In this document: positions 8,479-18,100 of the stretch, piece by piece
Layout: every line of letters begins with the position of its first letter
How positions within the stretch are numbered: position 1 is the first letter of the stretch
NCBI RefSeq assembly: GCF_028688855.1
Contig: NZ_JAQTXI010000011.1
Coordinates: 62,001-126,000 of the forward strand
Reading direction: 5' to 3'
Source: Neomegalonema sp.
GTDB lineage: Bacteria > Pseudomonadota > Alphaproteobacteria > Rhodobacterales > Rhodobacteraceae
DNA length: 64,000 bases
The notes under the pieces: model-generated
Databases searched by the model: none
Seen by the model: the letters and a program-made list of their open reading frames with translations, nothing else
What the model was told of the DNA's origin: nothing
Position numbers and translations under genes: made by a program

Positions 8479-9294
8479 ATGTGGCCCAAGCGGCGCCGCG
8501 CCGCAACCGCTTTTCGCGTCTGGCTGGGAGTCGGCGCGGTTCTGGCCTCCGCCGGGAGCGCGGAGGCGAGCGAAAAGGGCGCTGCGGTCGTCGGGCCCGG
8601 AGACGCCAGCCTCGAAGCGGTCTATGACTTCCACATCGGCGGGCTCTCCATCGGCGAGGCGGTGCTGAGGGTGCAGACCACTCCCGAGACCTACGCCGGA
8701 GAAGCCCGCATGCAGCCGCGCGGCATGCTGGAGATGTTCCTCAGCGGCCGCGCCGAGGCTCAGGCCCAGGGCGCCCGCGACGGCCTCGGCGCCTTCGATC
8801 CCCATTATTACGAGGCCCGCTTCGAGGGCAAGTCCGACGCCCAGACCCTCGTCATGACCCTCGAAGGCGCCAGCCCCGTCACCCTGACGGTCGAGCCGCC
8901 CGAAAAGGAGCCCAATCCCCACGCCGCCCCCTGGCGCGACCAGATCGGCGTGCTGGATCCGGTCTCGGCCATCGTGGCGAGCTTCCTGCCTCTGAGCGCG
9001 GGGAACGTCTGCTCGCGCACGATTCCGGTCTTCGACGGCTCGCGGCGCTACGACGTGATGTTCACCGCGCCCGACCCCAAATCCGGAGCCCCCGCGCCGC
9101 GCTGGTCGAAGCCCTTGCGCCATTGCATGGGCGTCTACGAGCGCATCGCGGGATTCCCGCCCGAGACCCTGCGCGACGAACGCTATTACGTCTTCGACAT
9201 CTGGTTCGAGGAGGGGGACGGCCCGCTCTGGCGCCCTGTGCGTCTTGCGGGGCGGACGCGTCTGGGCTACGCCGTAGGGAGCCTGCGGGAGTGA
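8479..9294 (+). CDS. DUF3108 domain-containing periplasmic protein
   Basis: This is a 271-aa exported protein of the DUF3108 family. A signal peptide covers residues 1-30 (basic [10 protein letters not shown], then a hydrophobic core, ending SAEASE). The family pattern is visible: [20 protein letters not shown] at the N-terminus, then [32 protein letters not shown] is the most conserved DUF3108 stretch. [16 protein letters not shown] is a later strand. The fold is a beta-barrel-like periplasmic domain with no established activity. The ATG at 8479 follows GGAG at 6-bp spacing. Its stop is 26 bp before the DUF1491 gene, so the two are likely one operon. Confidence 0.85.
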   Translation: MWPKRRRAATAFRVWLGVGAVLASAGSAEASEKGAAVVGPGDASLEAVYDFHIGGLSIGEAVLRVQTTPETYAGEARMQPRGMLEMFLSGRAEAQAQGARDGLGAFDPHYYEARFEGKSDAQTLVMTLEGASPVTLTVEPPEKEPNPHAAPWRDQIGVLDPVSAIVASFLPLSAGNVCSRTIPVFDGSRRYDVMFTAPDPKSGAPAPRWSKPLRHCMGVYERIAGFPPETLRDERYYVFDIWFEEGDGPLWRPVRLAGRTRLGYAVGSLRE

Positions 9295-9320
9295 CGCCGC
9301 AGGAGCTTGAGGAGCGGCCT

Positions 9321-9650
9321 ATGGCGCGGCTGCGCACGGATTTCCGGGTTTCGGCCTATCTGGCGCGGCTGGAGGCGGCGGGCGTCTACGCCTCGCTGAT
9401 CCGGCGCGGCGATCCTCAGGCGGGCGCGGTGGAGGTGAAGGTGGCCCGTCTGGACGGACGCGCCACGCTCTATACGCGGATCTACGGGCCGGAGGGCGAA
9501 TCCCTCTGGGAGCCGCTCGGGGGCCTGGACGTCCCGGAGGCCGAAGTGGACGCGCGGATCTCGCGGCGGCTCGGGCAGGACCGCGACCTCTGGACCATCG
9601 AGGTCGAAAGCCGCGACGGACGCCATTTCCTCGATTCCGACGCGCCCTGA
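9321..9650 (+). CDS. DUF1491 family protein
   Basis: This is a 109-aa cytoplasmic protein of the DUF1491 family, common in alphaproteobacteria and of unknown role. The pattern is RLRTDFRVSAYLARLEAAGV, then RRGDPQAGAVEVKVARLDG, then DLWTIEVESRDGRHFL at the C-terminus. The ATG at 9321 was chosen over a GTG at 9291 because GAGGAG sits 6 bp upstream of it. It directly follows the DUF3108 gene. No catalytic residues can be assigned. Confidence 0.85.
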   Translation: MARLRTDFRVSAYLARLEAAGVYASLIRRGDPQAGAVEVKVARLDGRATLYTRIYGPEGESLWEPLGGLDVPEAEVDARISRRLGQDRDLWTIEVESRDGRHFLDSDAP

Positions 9651-9827
9651 CGGTTCGGCCCGATCCTCCGTCCGGCCGCGCAGGACGGATTGACCATGAC
9701 CGGACAACTCCCGGCTGTATTTGCGTCGGATCGGGGCGCCGAGTCTTGATTCCCGTCGCCGATCCGCCAAGTCTGGGGCGGCGCGGCCGCGGCGCTGATC
9801 AAGGACGGCGGCGGGAGGATCCTGGCG

Positions 9828-11033
9828 ATGAACATGCTCGACTTGCTGCTCGGGGCGCAGAACGGACGCGGCCTCGGCGACGTGGGCCGGCAATTCGGCC
9901 TGAGCGAACAACAGACGCTCGACGTCGCGAAGGGGCTGCTTCCCGCGCTCTCGACCGGCTTCAAGCAACAGGCCTCCTCCGCTCAGGGCCTCGAATCCCT
10001 GCTCAAGACGCTCGGCGGCGGCGGCGGCTACGACCAGCTCTACGACCGCCCCGAAGCCGTGCCGCCCGCTCAGGCCAAGGCCATGGGCGATTCGGTCCTC
10101 GGCGAGATCTTCGGCTCCAAGGAGGTCAGCCGCAACGTCGCGGAGCGCGTGTCGCTCTCTTCGGGCGTGAGCTCGGGCGTCGTGAAGATGCTGCTGCCCA
10201 TCCTCGCCTCGATGGTGATCGGCGGCATGACCAAGCGCGCCCGCAGCGATTCCGGATCCGGCGGCCTGGGCGGTCTGGTGAACGCGGCCTCGGGCGGCGG
10301 CGGACTCGGCGGATTGCTCGGCGGCCTCCTCGGCGGCGGACAGCCTCAGGCGCGGCAGCCCCAGCCCCAGCAGGGCGGCGGACTCGGCGATCTGCTCGGC
10401 GGGCTCCTCGGCGGCGGACAGCCCCAGGCGCGCCAGCCTCAGCCTCAGGCCCGTCAGCCGGGGCTCGAAGACCTTCTGGGCGGCCTGCTCGGCGGCGGAC
10501 AGCCTCAGGGGCGTCAGCAGCCCCAGGCGCAGCAGGGCGGCGGACTCGGCGATCTGCTCGGCGGACTCCTCGGCGGCGGACAGCCCCAGCAGCCCCAGAC
10601 CCGTCAGGCCCAGCCCCAGCAGCGTCCCCAGCAGGGCGGCGGGCTCGAAGATCTGCTCGGAAGCCTCCTCGGCGGCGGACAGCCCCAGCAGCCCCAGACC
10701 CGTCAGGCCCAGCCTCAGCAGCGCCCCCAGCAGGGCGGCGGGCTCGAGGATCTGCTCGGAAGCCTCCTCGGCGGCGGACAGCAGCAGCCTCAGGCTCCGC
10801 AGGGCCGCGCGGCCCCCGCCCAGACCGGCGGACAGCAGCGCGCCCCGAACGGCGCCCCCAGCATGGACGACCTGCTCGGCAGCCTGACCGGCGTGCGTCA
10901 GGCCCAGACCGGAGCCCGGACCGCCGCGCCCAAGGCTCAGGGCGGGCTGCTCGGGATGCTCGACGCCGACGGAGACGGCAAGATCGACGCCGACGTGCTG
11001 GCCCAGATCCTGCGCCAGCAGCAGGGCCGCTGA
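9828..11033 (+). CDS. DUF937 family protein with tandem Gly/Leu/Gln repeats and an EF-hand-like C-terminus
   Basis: This is a 401-aa protein. Residues 1-135 match the helical DUF937 domain, starting MNMLDLLLGAQNGRGLGDVG, with GLSEQQTLDVAKGLLPALS and VVKMLLPILASMVIGG. Residues about 159-325 hold six repeats whose core is LGDLLGGLLGGGQPQ, spaced by Gln/Pro/Ala/Arg linkers of varying length, plus a degenerate seventh, MDDLLGSLTG. Two units are nearly identical over 99 bp. Near residue 378 the segment DADGDGKIDADVL fits an EF-hand or dockerin calcium loop (DxDxDGxI). I see no signal peptide. The function is unknown. The repeats could be a self-association or scaffold region. GGGAGG lies upstream of the ATG, and a terminator follows. 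Confidence 0.85.
   Translation: MNMLDLLLGAQNGRGLGDVGRQFGLSEQQTLDVAKGLLPALSTGFKQQASSAQGLESLLKTLGGGGGYDQLYDRPEAVPPAQAKAMGDSVLGEIFGSKEVSRNVAERVSLSSGVSSGVVKMLLPILASMVIGGMTKRARSDSGSGGLGGLVNAASGGGGLGGLLGGLLGGGQPQARQPQPQQGGGLGDLLGGLLGGGQPQARQPQPQARQPGLEDLLGGLLGGGQPQGRQQPQAQQGGGLGDLLGGLLGGGQPQQPQTRQAQPQQRPQQGGGLEDLLGSLLGGGQPQQPQTRQAQPQQRPQQGGGLEDLLGSLLGGGQQQPQAPQGRAAPAQTGGQQRAPNGAPSMDDLLGSLTGVRQAQTGARTAAPKAQGGLLGMLDADGDGKIDADVLAQILRQQQGR
10302..10800 (+). repeat. coding tandem repeats inside the DUF937 gene
   Basis: Six units, each beginning with a GG(A/G)CTCGGCGAT-like sequence, encode an LGDLLGGLLGGGQPQ-type core. The fourth (10542-10640) and fifth (10641-10739) units are each 99 bp and nearly identical, with the sixth beginning at 10740. 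Units one to three are 75-90 bp. The near-identity suggests recent duplication or homogenisation by slippage or recombination. Confidence 0.85.
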
Positions 11034-11066
11034 GGCCTGGCGGCCTCCGCCTGACGGGATTCATGA

Positions 11067-11099
11067 AGGGAGCGCCTGAAAGGGCGCTCCCTGTCTTGT
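11067..11099 (+). terminator. intrinsic terminator after the DUF937 gene
   Basis: A 10-bp stem, AGGGAGCGCC at 11067-11076 and GGCGCTCCCT at 11083-11092, has a TGAAAG loop. It is followed by GTCTTGTTT. It lies between two convergent genes. Confidence 0.7.
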
Positions 11100-11130
11100 T
11101 TGCGGGGCCCTTCGCGGGATGGGCTCCGCC

Positions 11131-11952
11131 TCAGGCGGTGATCGTCTCGGGCAGTTCGAAGGTCGTGACCTCGAACTTGCTGAGGAGATGCGGCCCGAAG
11201 ATCGTGGCGATGGCGACATCCGTGGCGTCGCGGCCGCGGGCCATGACGATGCGTCCGATGCGCGGGACGTTGTGCCGGGCGTCGAAGGTGATCCAGCGCC
11301 CGCCCATGTAGACCTCGAACCAGGCGCTGAAGTCCATGGGATCGGGGACCGCCGGAACGCCGATGTCCCCGAGATAGCCCGTGCAGTAGCGCGCCGGGAT
11401 GTTCATGCAGCGGCACAGCGTGATCGCCAGATGGGCGTAGTCGCGGCAGACGCCGGTCCCCTCGTTGAAGCCCTCCAGAGCGGTGCGGGTGTTGCGGGCG
11501 TTCTGGTAGTTGAAGACGATCCGCCGATGGGCGAAGTCGCAGATCGCCCGCACGCGCTCCAGGCCGGGAGGAATATGCCCGAAGAGCGCCCAGGCGTCGC
11601 CCATGAGACGGTCCGTCTCGCAATAGCGGCTGCCGAGCAGGAATTGCAGGGTCTCGGGCGGCAGGTCGGCCAGGTCGTGTTGCGGCGCGCTCCAGTCGAT
11701 GGGGTCGGGAACGCCCGGATCCCGGATCACCGAGGCGCTGCTGAAGCGGATGATCCCCGGAGGAGCCGTCAGCCTCTGGCAGCGGTTGCCGAAGACGTCG
11801 TGGTAGCTCGTCATCGGGACGGGCGGATCGGCGCGGATGACCTCCGCGGCTTCGAGATCCTTCTCCCGCCCCGGCGAGACGTTCAGCTGGAGGATCATCG
11901 GCGTGGGCGCCTGAACCTTGAAGGCTATGTCGAAGCCCGTCTGAATGCGCAT
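11131..11952 (-). CDS. transglutaminase-like domain protein
   Basis: This is a 273-aa protein of the bacterial transglutaminase-like superfamily (papain fold, COG1305 group). An N-terminal beta domain (residues 1-90) is followed by the core. The nucleophile lies in GTGVCRDYAHLAI (Cys169), and a conserved Asp lies in WITFDARHNVPRIGR (Asp224). Where many members have HAW the sequence reads DFSAWFEVY, with Ser209 at the expected histidine position. This may be a subfamily trait, or the histidine may come from DARHN. Members are usually predicted cysteine proteases or peptide cross-linkers, and the substrate is unknown. The ATG at 11952 follows AGGGAG. No signal peptide is visible. A plausible promoter lies at 12035-12062. 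Confidence 0.85.
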   Translation of the reverse strand: MRIQTGFDIAFKVQAPTPMILQLNVSPGREKDLEAAEVIRADPPVPMTSYHDVFGNRCQRLTAPPGIIRFSSASVIRDPGVPDPIDWSAPQHDLADLPPETLQFLLGSRYCETDRLMGDAWALFGHIPPGLERVRAICDFAHRRIVFNYQNARNTRTALEGFNEGTGVCRDYAHLAITLCRCMNIPARYCTGYLGDIGVPAVPDPMDFSAWFEVYMGGRWITFDARHNVPRIGRIVMARGRDATDVAIATIFGPHLLSKFEVTTFELPETITA

Positions 11953-12034
11953 GGCCGCTCCCTTCGTTTCTCCGGCGTCTGCGGATCGGGACGCAGGCGC
12001 GCCCTCGGCGCGCGGGACCCCATCCTTTGGTATT

Positions 12035-12062
12035 GTATTAGGAACGATTCTCCGCGCATCAA
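12035..12062 (-). promoter_or_regulatory. promoter of the transglutaminase-like gene
   Basis: On the minus strand TTGATG (12062-12057) and TAATAC (12040-12035) are separated by 16 bp in a local AT-rich patch. This is about 80 bp upstream of the ATG at 11952. An alternative -10, TACAAT, overlaps it. Confidence 0.45.
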
Positions 12063-12076
12063 GGCGCCGCACTGCG

Positions 12077-12105
12077 GAAAACCCGTCCGGCGAGGCCGGA
12101 CGGGT
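12077..12105 (-). terminator. intrinsic terminator after the 2051-aa surface protein gene
   Basis: An 11-bp perfect stem (ACCCGTCCGGC at 12081-12091, GCCGGACGGGT at 12095-12105) has a 3-nt loop. Read on the minus strand it runs into TTTT. It lies 67 bp after the stop of the large gene and closes the four-gene cluster. Confidence 0.65.
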
Positions 12106-12171
12106 CGTTCTGGGGCGGTTTTTCGAAGGTCGAACCGTTTCGGGACGCGAAATCTCCGAGGCCGGGCCTCT

Positions 12172-15100
12172 TCAGGGCGCCGCGAGCCAGTTGAACAGAT
12201 CCTCGTCGAACTTGATGTTGACGCGCATGTAGACGCCTTCGCGGTTGTAGCCCTGAGGATCCAGATCCTCTTCGCGGAAGCCGCTGAAGTTGTAGCCCAC
12301 GCCGAATTCGACGTTCTCCGTGGCCGCGTAGTTGAAGCCGAGCCCGCCCGACCAGCTCGTGCTTGCGCCCCATCCGGCGGTCAGGGCGCCGCCCCGGCCC
12401 TCCAGGGCGAAGCGGTCGGTCAGGCCGTAGAGCACCCGGACGTCCGCGAGCCCGACCTCGCTGCGGTAGCGCGCGCCGTCGAAGCGCTGGTCGGTGAAGC
12501 GCAGGCCCAGGCGGCCCGAGACTTGCAGTCTGTCGGTCGCCTGCGTGTTGATGTGCGCCGCGAGGATGTGGTTCAGGCTGTCCTCGCGCAGCGCGGAGGC
12601 CGTGCGTTCGTATTCGGCTTCGTAATAGGCCAGCACATGGGTGCGGTTGTTGGTCGGGCGGAAGGCCAGGCCGAGCCGCACATGCGCCCGATGGCTGCTG
12701 AAGCCGGTGTCGGGCAGACGGCCTTCGTAGCGCGCGGCCGAAAAGAGGGTCAGCTCCTCGGTGGCGCGGCCGACCAGCGCCGCCGTGGCGCCGAAGGTCC
12801 AGTCCTTGTCCTGGACGCGGCTCTCCAGACGCAGGGCGCGGCTCATCGCCTGGCTGCGCTCGTCGCGCAGCGCCAGCGAGAGGGCCGCCGAATCCGGGCC
12901 GTCTCCGGCGAAGGCGCGGACGTGCTCGCCCTGAGCCTGGAGGGTCAGCTTCTCGGCCAGGGCGTAGTCGCCGCGCAGACCCACGGCGTTCTCGACGCCG
13001 CGTCCGTCGCGCGATCCGGTGAGGCGGGTCTCCGAATAGACGCGGGTGTCGGGACGCCAGTCGTTCTCCACGCCGACGACGGTGCGGCCCTGGCTGAAGG
13101 CGTCGGCCAGGCTGAGATAGCCGTCTCCCTCGGGGCCGGTGACGGTCGCGTCGTCGTTGGCGAACTCGTGCTTGACGTAGAAGGCGGTGTCGGGCGTCGC
13201 CTGGACGTCGAGGCGGGCGCTCGCGCGGAAGGCGGGCGTGTCCACGGCCCTGGCGGCCTCCAGAGTCCCCGAGACGCTGCGTCCCAGGATGTCGGTCGAG
13301 GCGCGCAGGCCGGTGGTGACGAAGGTCTGTTCGGTGCGCTCCGCGCCGGTCTCGGCCTGTTCGTGGCGGACGCCGAGGCGCCCTTCGACCGGCCCGAAGT
13401 TGCGGCGCAGCTCCGCTTCCGCCGAGGCGCGCCAGTTGTCCTCGACCAGATCGGCGCTGTAGACGCCCTGAGCCCGCAGCTCGGCCAGATCGCCCAGAGG
13501 GCCCTGGACTCCGGCGCGCGCCTCCATGCGGCCCGAGGAGACCGAAGCGCTTTCGCCCTGGAAATCGGCTTCGGCGCGGCCGAAGCCGCCGTCCGCGCGC
13601 CATCCGCGGCCCAGCTGCGCCTCGCCCTCGACGAGCACGGCGGTTCCGGTCGCGCCGGTGTCGGGATTGCGCGACCAGGCGCCTTCCGCCCGGATCCGGA
13701 CGTCGTCGTCGGGGCGATATTCGGCGTAGACGGCCGCGAGGCGGTTGCGCTCCTCGGGATCGTCCACGTGGCTCCAGGCGCCGCCCACGCGCAGGCCTTC
13801 GGTCAGCTCGCGCTCGATGCGCGCGCCCGCCACGGTGTAGGCCTCGCCTCCGGACTCGCCCTCGTAGATCGCCTCGATGTAGACGGGGTTCAGGTCGTCG
13901 TCGAGCGAGGGGACCGGCGAGAAGAAGTCGAGGCGGCCCGAGTCGTAATCCAGCGTGAAGTCGGAGCCGCGCCGCACCTCGCGCCGCGAGAGCAGGATTC
14001 CGGGGTTCAGCCGGTCGCGCACGATGATCGACAGCCGCTCCGCGCCCGAGCGGATCGGCGCGCCGGGCAGCTGGTAGCCCATCGCCAGGCCGAGGCCCTG
14101 GATCTCGATCCTGCGGGTGGAGGCGTCGGGCCGGGCGGCGAAGACCTGGGCGCGCCAGCCCTCGCCTTCGTAGGTCGCGTTGACGCCGGTCAGGTTGCGG
14201 CGCAGGCCGCCGAGCTTGAGGTCGTTCTCGGCGTCGGTGACGAAGTCGCCCCACATGCCCATGAAGCCGCCCTTCTCGAGGCGCACGTAGAGCGGGCTGC
14301 GGGCCTGGGCCTCGTAGCCGGTGACGGAGCCGTCGCCGTAGACGGGATAATAGGCGTTGGGGTCGAGATCGCGGAAGAGCTTGTCGTCCTCGGTGCGCGA
14401 GCTGTCGTAGAGCAGGGTCAGCAGGGCGTCGCCGCGGATCTTGCCCTTCAGGAAGACCGCGCCGCGCGCGCCGATCTCGTAGGACTCGCCGTAATCGTCC
14501 TCGTCGTCGATGGCGCGCAGGCTCTCGGGGATGCGCCATCCGCGTCCGGCGAAATTGGCCTCGAAGGCCAGCAGGCCGACGCCCATCAGGGGGCGTTCGT
14601 CGGCGGAGAAGCGCAGATCGAGTTCGGCCTTGCGCTTGTCGTCGCTTTCGGCGGTCACGCGCACGGGGCCCGGCCGCACGGAGCTGGCCAGTTCGACCCG
14701 AGCCACGCCGTCTTCGAGGCGCACCTGAAGGCCGCGCGCCTTGCCGTCGAGATCCTGGGTCATCCAGGCGCCGTCCTCGGCGTGGAGCGTCGCGAAGGAG
14801 ACGCCCTCCACCGGGATTCCGGCGTCGTCGGTCAGCTTGAGGGTCAGCTGCGCGAGGCTGCGGCCGCCGTCGGCGGGCAGCGAGGAGCGGTCGGAGACCA
14901 GCGCCAGCCGCGCGGGCGCGCCCGGACGGCTCGCCGTGGTCGTGGCGAGGACGCGTTCGTTGCCGAACTGGTCGCGGCCGCGGATCTCGATCTGGTTGGG
15001 GCCGGCGGTCAGGCTCACGCCGTACCAGGCGACCAGCTCGGCGCGGGCGGCGGGATTGCGCAGCCGCTCGCCGAGCTGGCTTTGCGGCACCGCGACGCCG

Positions 15101-18100
15101 TTGACGTAGAGCGTCGGTTCGGCGTCGGCGCGGATGGCGGCCATGAAGCGGCCGTCGCGGCTGATTCCGTCCTTCGGCCAGAGCCAGCGGCCTTCGCGGC
15201 CCATCTCGGCGGTGAGGCTCTGGACGGCCTCCTCGCTGCGGGGCATCGAGGCGCGGGCGGGGATCTGCTCGCGGGCGCTTTCGGCGACCTGGGCCTCGCG
15301 GCGTTCGAGCAGGGGCGAGTCGGCGCGCAGATCGCCGCTCAGGCCGCGTCCGACGTCGCCGTCGCCGCGGGCGCGGGCGCGCAGGTCGGATTCGAGGTCG
15401 CGGACCCGGGACTCGAAGCGCACCGCCTCGTCGAGCTGGCGCTCGATGCGCGGCTGGGCGGAGTCGGTCGCGATCTCGGACCAGAGCGCCTCCATCTGGG
15501 CGCAATCGGCCACGAGGTGGAAATCGGCGCGCGCGAGGTCGCCGAAGCGCAGGTTCACGAACTGCGACCAGCCGCCCGTCGACAGCACGCTGCGCGGAGA
15601 GGCGGGCGCGAGGCCGCGCGGGGTGGTCTCGCCGTCGAGGCGCGCCACATGCGGGCCGCTCTGCACGCCGTAGAGGCTGAAATAGCCGCGTTCGTCGGTG
15701 ACGGCGTAGACGCCGGTCTCCAGCCAGACGCGCGCTCCCGCCAGAGGCCAGACGCGCGGACGGACCAGGGTCCCGTCGGAGCGGGGCAGGCGCAGGGTCC
15801 CGAGTCCGGCGTCATCGAGGCCGAGGGCGTCGATCCGGTCGGGCAGGCGCTCGCAGGCCGAGACCACCGCCACGCGGCCGATGAGATAGTTCTCGTCGCT
15901 GATCGGGCCCTTGTTCTCCAGCTTCACGCGCGCCCGGGAGACGGCGGAATCGACGCGGGTGGCGTCCGGACGCAGGCCTGTGGCCCAGGCCGAGTTGAGG
16001 AGATCGCCCGAAGCGCCCGCGCCCACGCGCATCACGTAGCTGACGCTGCGCGTCTCTCCGGCGGCCATCTCGCCCAGACGGAAGAGGTTGGCGTTGGGCG
16101 CCTCGAAGCTCCAGGCCTCCCGGGCGGGCGCGGCGCCGTCGATGCGCAGGCTGCCGGGCGCGAAGGAGAGTCCGCGGGAGGCCTCGTCGCGCAGCACCGT
16201 CCCCGAGAGCAGGCGGCCGGTGCGGTTCTCGATCTTCACCTCGTAGCGCAGGAAGTCGCCGACCTGGGCCGTGGAGGCGGAGACGGTCTTCTCCACCCGC
16301 AGCCCCTGGTCCACGATGGGCGCGGCGTAGAGGTCGAGCGGAATGTCGAGGCCGCCCAGATCGGCGCCATGGGCGCTCAGACGCGCGGCCGCGACCTGGA
16401 ACACGGCGTCGCGGCCGCAGCCCAGCGCGAAGGCCGGATCCACCACCCGCCCTGAAAAGGGCGTCGAGGCCACCAGCGCCAGAGAGGGGAAGACGTGATC
16501 CTCCTTGGCGGCGGTCACGCAGTAATCGCCGACCGGCAGGCCCTGGGGCAGACGGAAGAGGCCCTGGGCGTCGCTGACCACGGACAGCCCGGAGGCGGCG
16601 GAGGAGGACCGCGCCAGAGCCGCAGGCGCGCCCGGCGTCTCGACGCGCGAGAAGGAGACTTCGGTGTCGGGCAGGCGGGCGGCCGTCGGGGTCGAGCCGA
16701 CGAAGGTCACGCCGCCGCTGTCCACCAGAGCCTCGACCTGGAGCAGGTCCGAACAGCCCGCCGCGGAGATCTTCGCCGTCAGACGGCTGCGCAGGCCGCT
16801 CTGCAGGGCGCAGGAGGCGGAGTCGCCCGTCTGGCAGATCAGGCTGCGCCCCGAAGGCGCCTCGCGCTGGATGCGCGCGGCCTCCTCCATGGCGTAATAT
16901 CCGGAGCGTCCGGGAACGGGAGTCAGGCGCGCGCGGATCATGTCGCCGGTCGATTCGTCGGAGATCTCGGCCAGGAATTCGTCGACCAGAGCGGCGGCGG
17001 CGGGCGCGCGCAGGATCAGCGCGGCCTCGGAATCGCCCGTCAGAGGCGCGCCTTCCGGGGTGAAGTAATAGAGCGCGCTCCGGGCCTGGTTCAGCGCCGA
17101 CTCCACCGCCGAAGCCTCGAAGCCCGCCAGAGCGAAGGCGCCGTTCGCCTCGGCGAAGCAGGCGCCGGGCGTCACGGGCGCGCAGGGCGCCGCGCCGGAG
17201 AGGTCGAAGGAGCCGTCGAGGCGGCCGTCTCCCTCGGCGTCGAAGACGGCGGGCGTCGAGGCGAAGCTCGCGAGCCGTCCGGCGCTCAGGGCCTGAAGCC
17301 GGTAGGTCATGCGCGCCTCGGCGCCCGAGGCCAGCACGCCCTCCGGCAGGAAGAAGCCGATGCGGGTCGGGCGCTCGACGCCGTTCCAGGCCGCCCAGGA
17401 GCGCCAGACCACCGCCGCGCCCTCGCCGAAGCCGAGCAGCGCATGGGAGCCCGAAAGCGAAAGCTGCGGCGCCGAAGCGACGGGGAAGGCCTCGCGCGGA
17501 AGGACGTCCTCGATCATCGCGCCGCGCGTCGAGCCGCCGTCCACCGGAAAGGCGCGGACATGAGGCGCGAGCCGGTCGATTCCGGAGGCCCCGAGCAGGA
17601 TGGAGAACTCTCCGCCCGGCGGAATCGCCGCCGAACAGGAGGCCGCGAGGCTCTTGGTCAGCCGGGCCGCGCCGGGCCGCGCGACGGTCACCATATCCCG
17701 CACCGACGCGATCTCGCGGACCGTGGCGTCGGGATGCGGGTCGGAGATCCGGACGGAGATCTCCGGCCGGATCGTCGCGCCGAGGGGGACGCCCCGGGGC
17801 ACGACGCCCACGAGCAGGATCGTGACGGAGTTGTCGCCGGTCTCGGGCAGGCGGATGGGGCTGTCCACCACGAGGTCGCCCGCGCTCCACTTGCCGTCCC
17901 GGTCGAGGTCGAGGGCGAAGAAGGGGCTCTCCAGGCGCCATTCGCCCAGGAAGGCCGGAGACCCCAGCGCGTAGGAGCTGGGCATGTTGCCGGTGTTGGT
18001 CAGGCTGTGGGGCAGCGCGACGAGATCTCCGGGCATGGCGCTCAGCGGAGCGAGCTCCCCGAGAAGCCCCGTCTGCACGCCCCGCACCCGCAGAGAGGCG

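Noticed and set aside
10302..10800. Regular repeats that could suggest a CRISPR array
   Set aside because: The repeats are in frame within a protein gene, with variable units and no unique spacers or cas genes nearby.
11119..16455. A very long open frame on the plus strand opposite the 2051-aa gene
   Set aside because: It is the mirror of a GC-rich gene. It has no start signal, no family sequence, and highly skewed composition (Val/Arg/Gly/Ala-rich). The minus strand carries a signal peptide, DUF11-like modules and a barrel.
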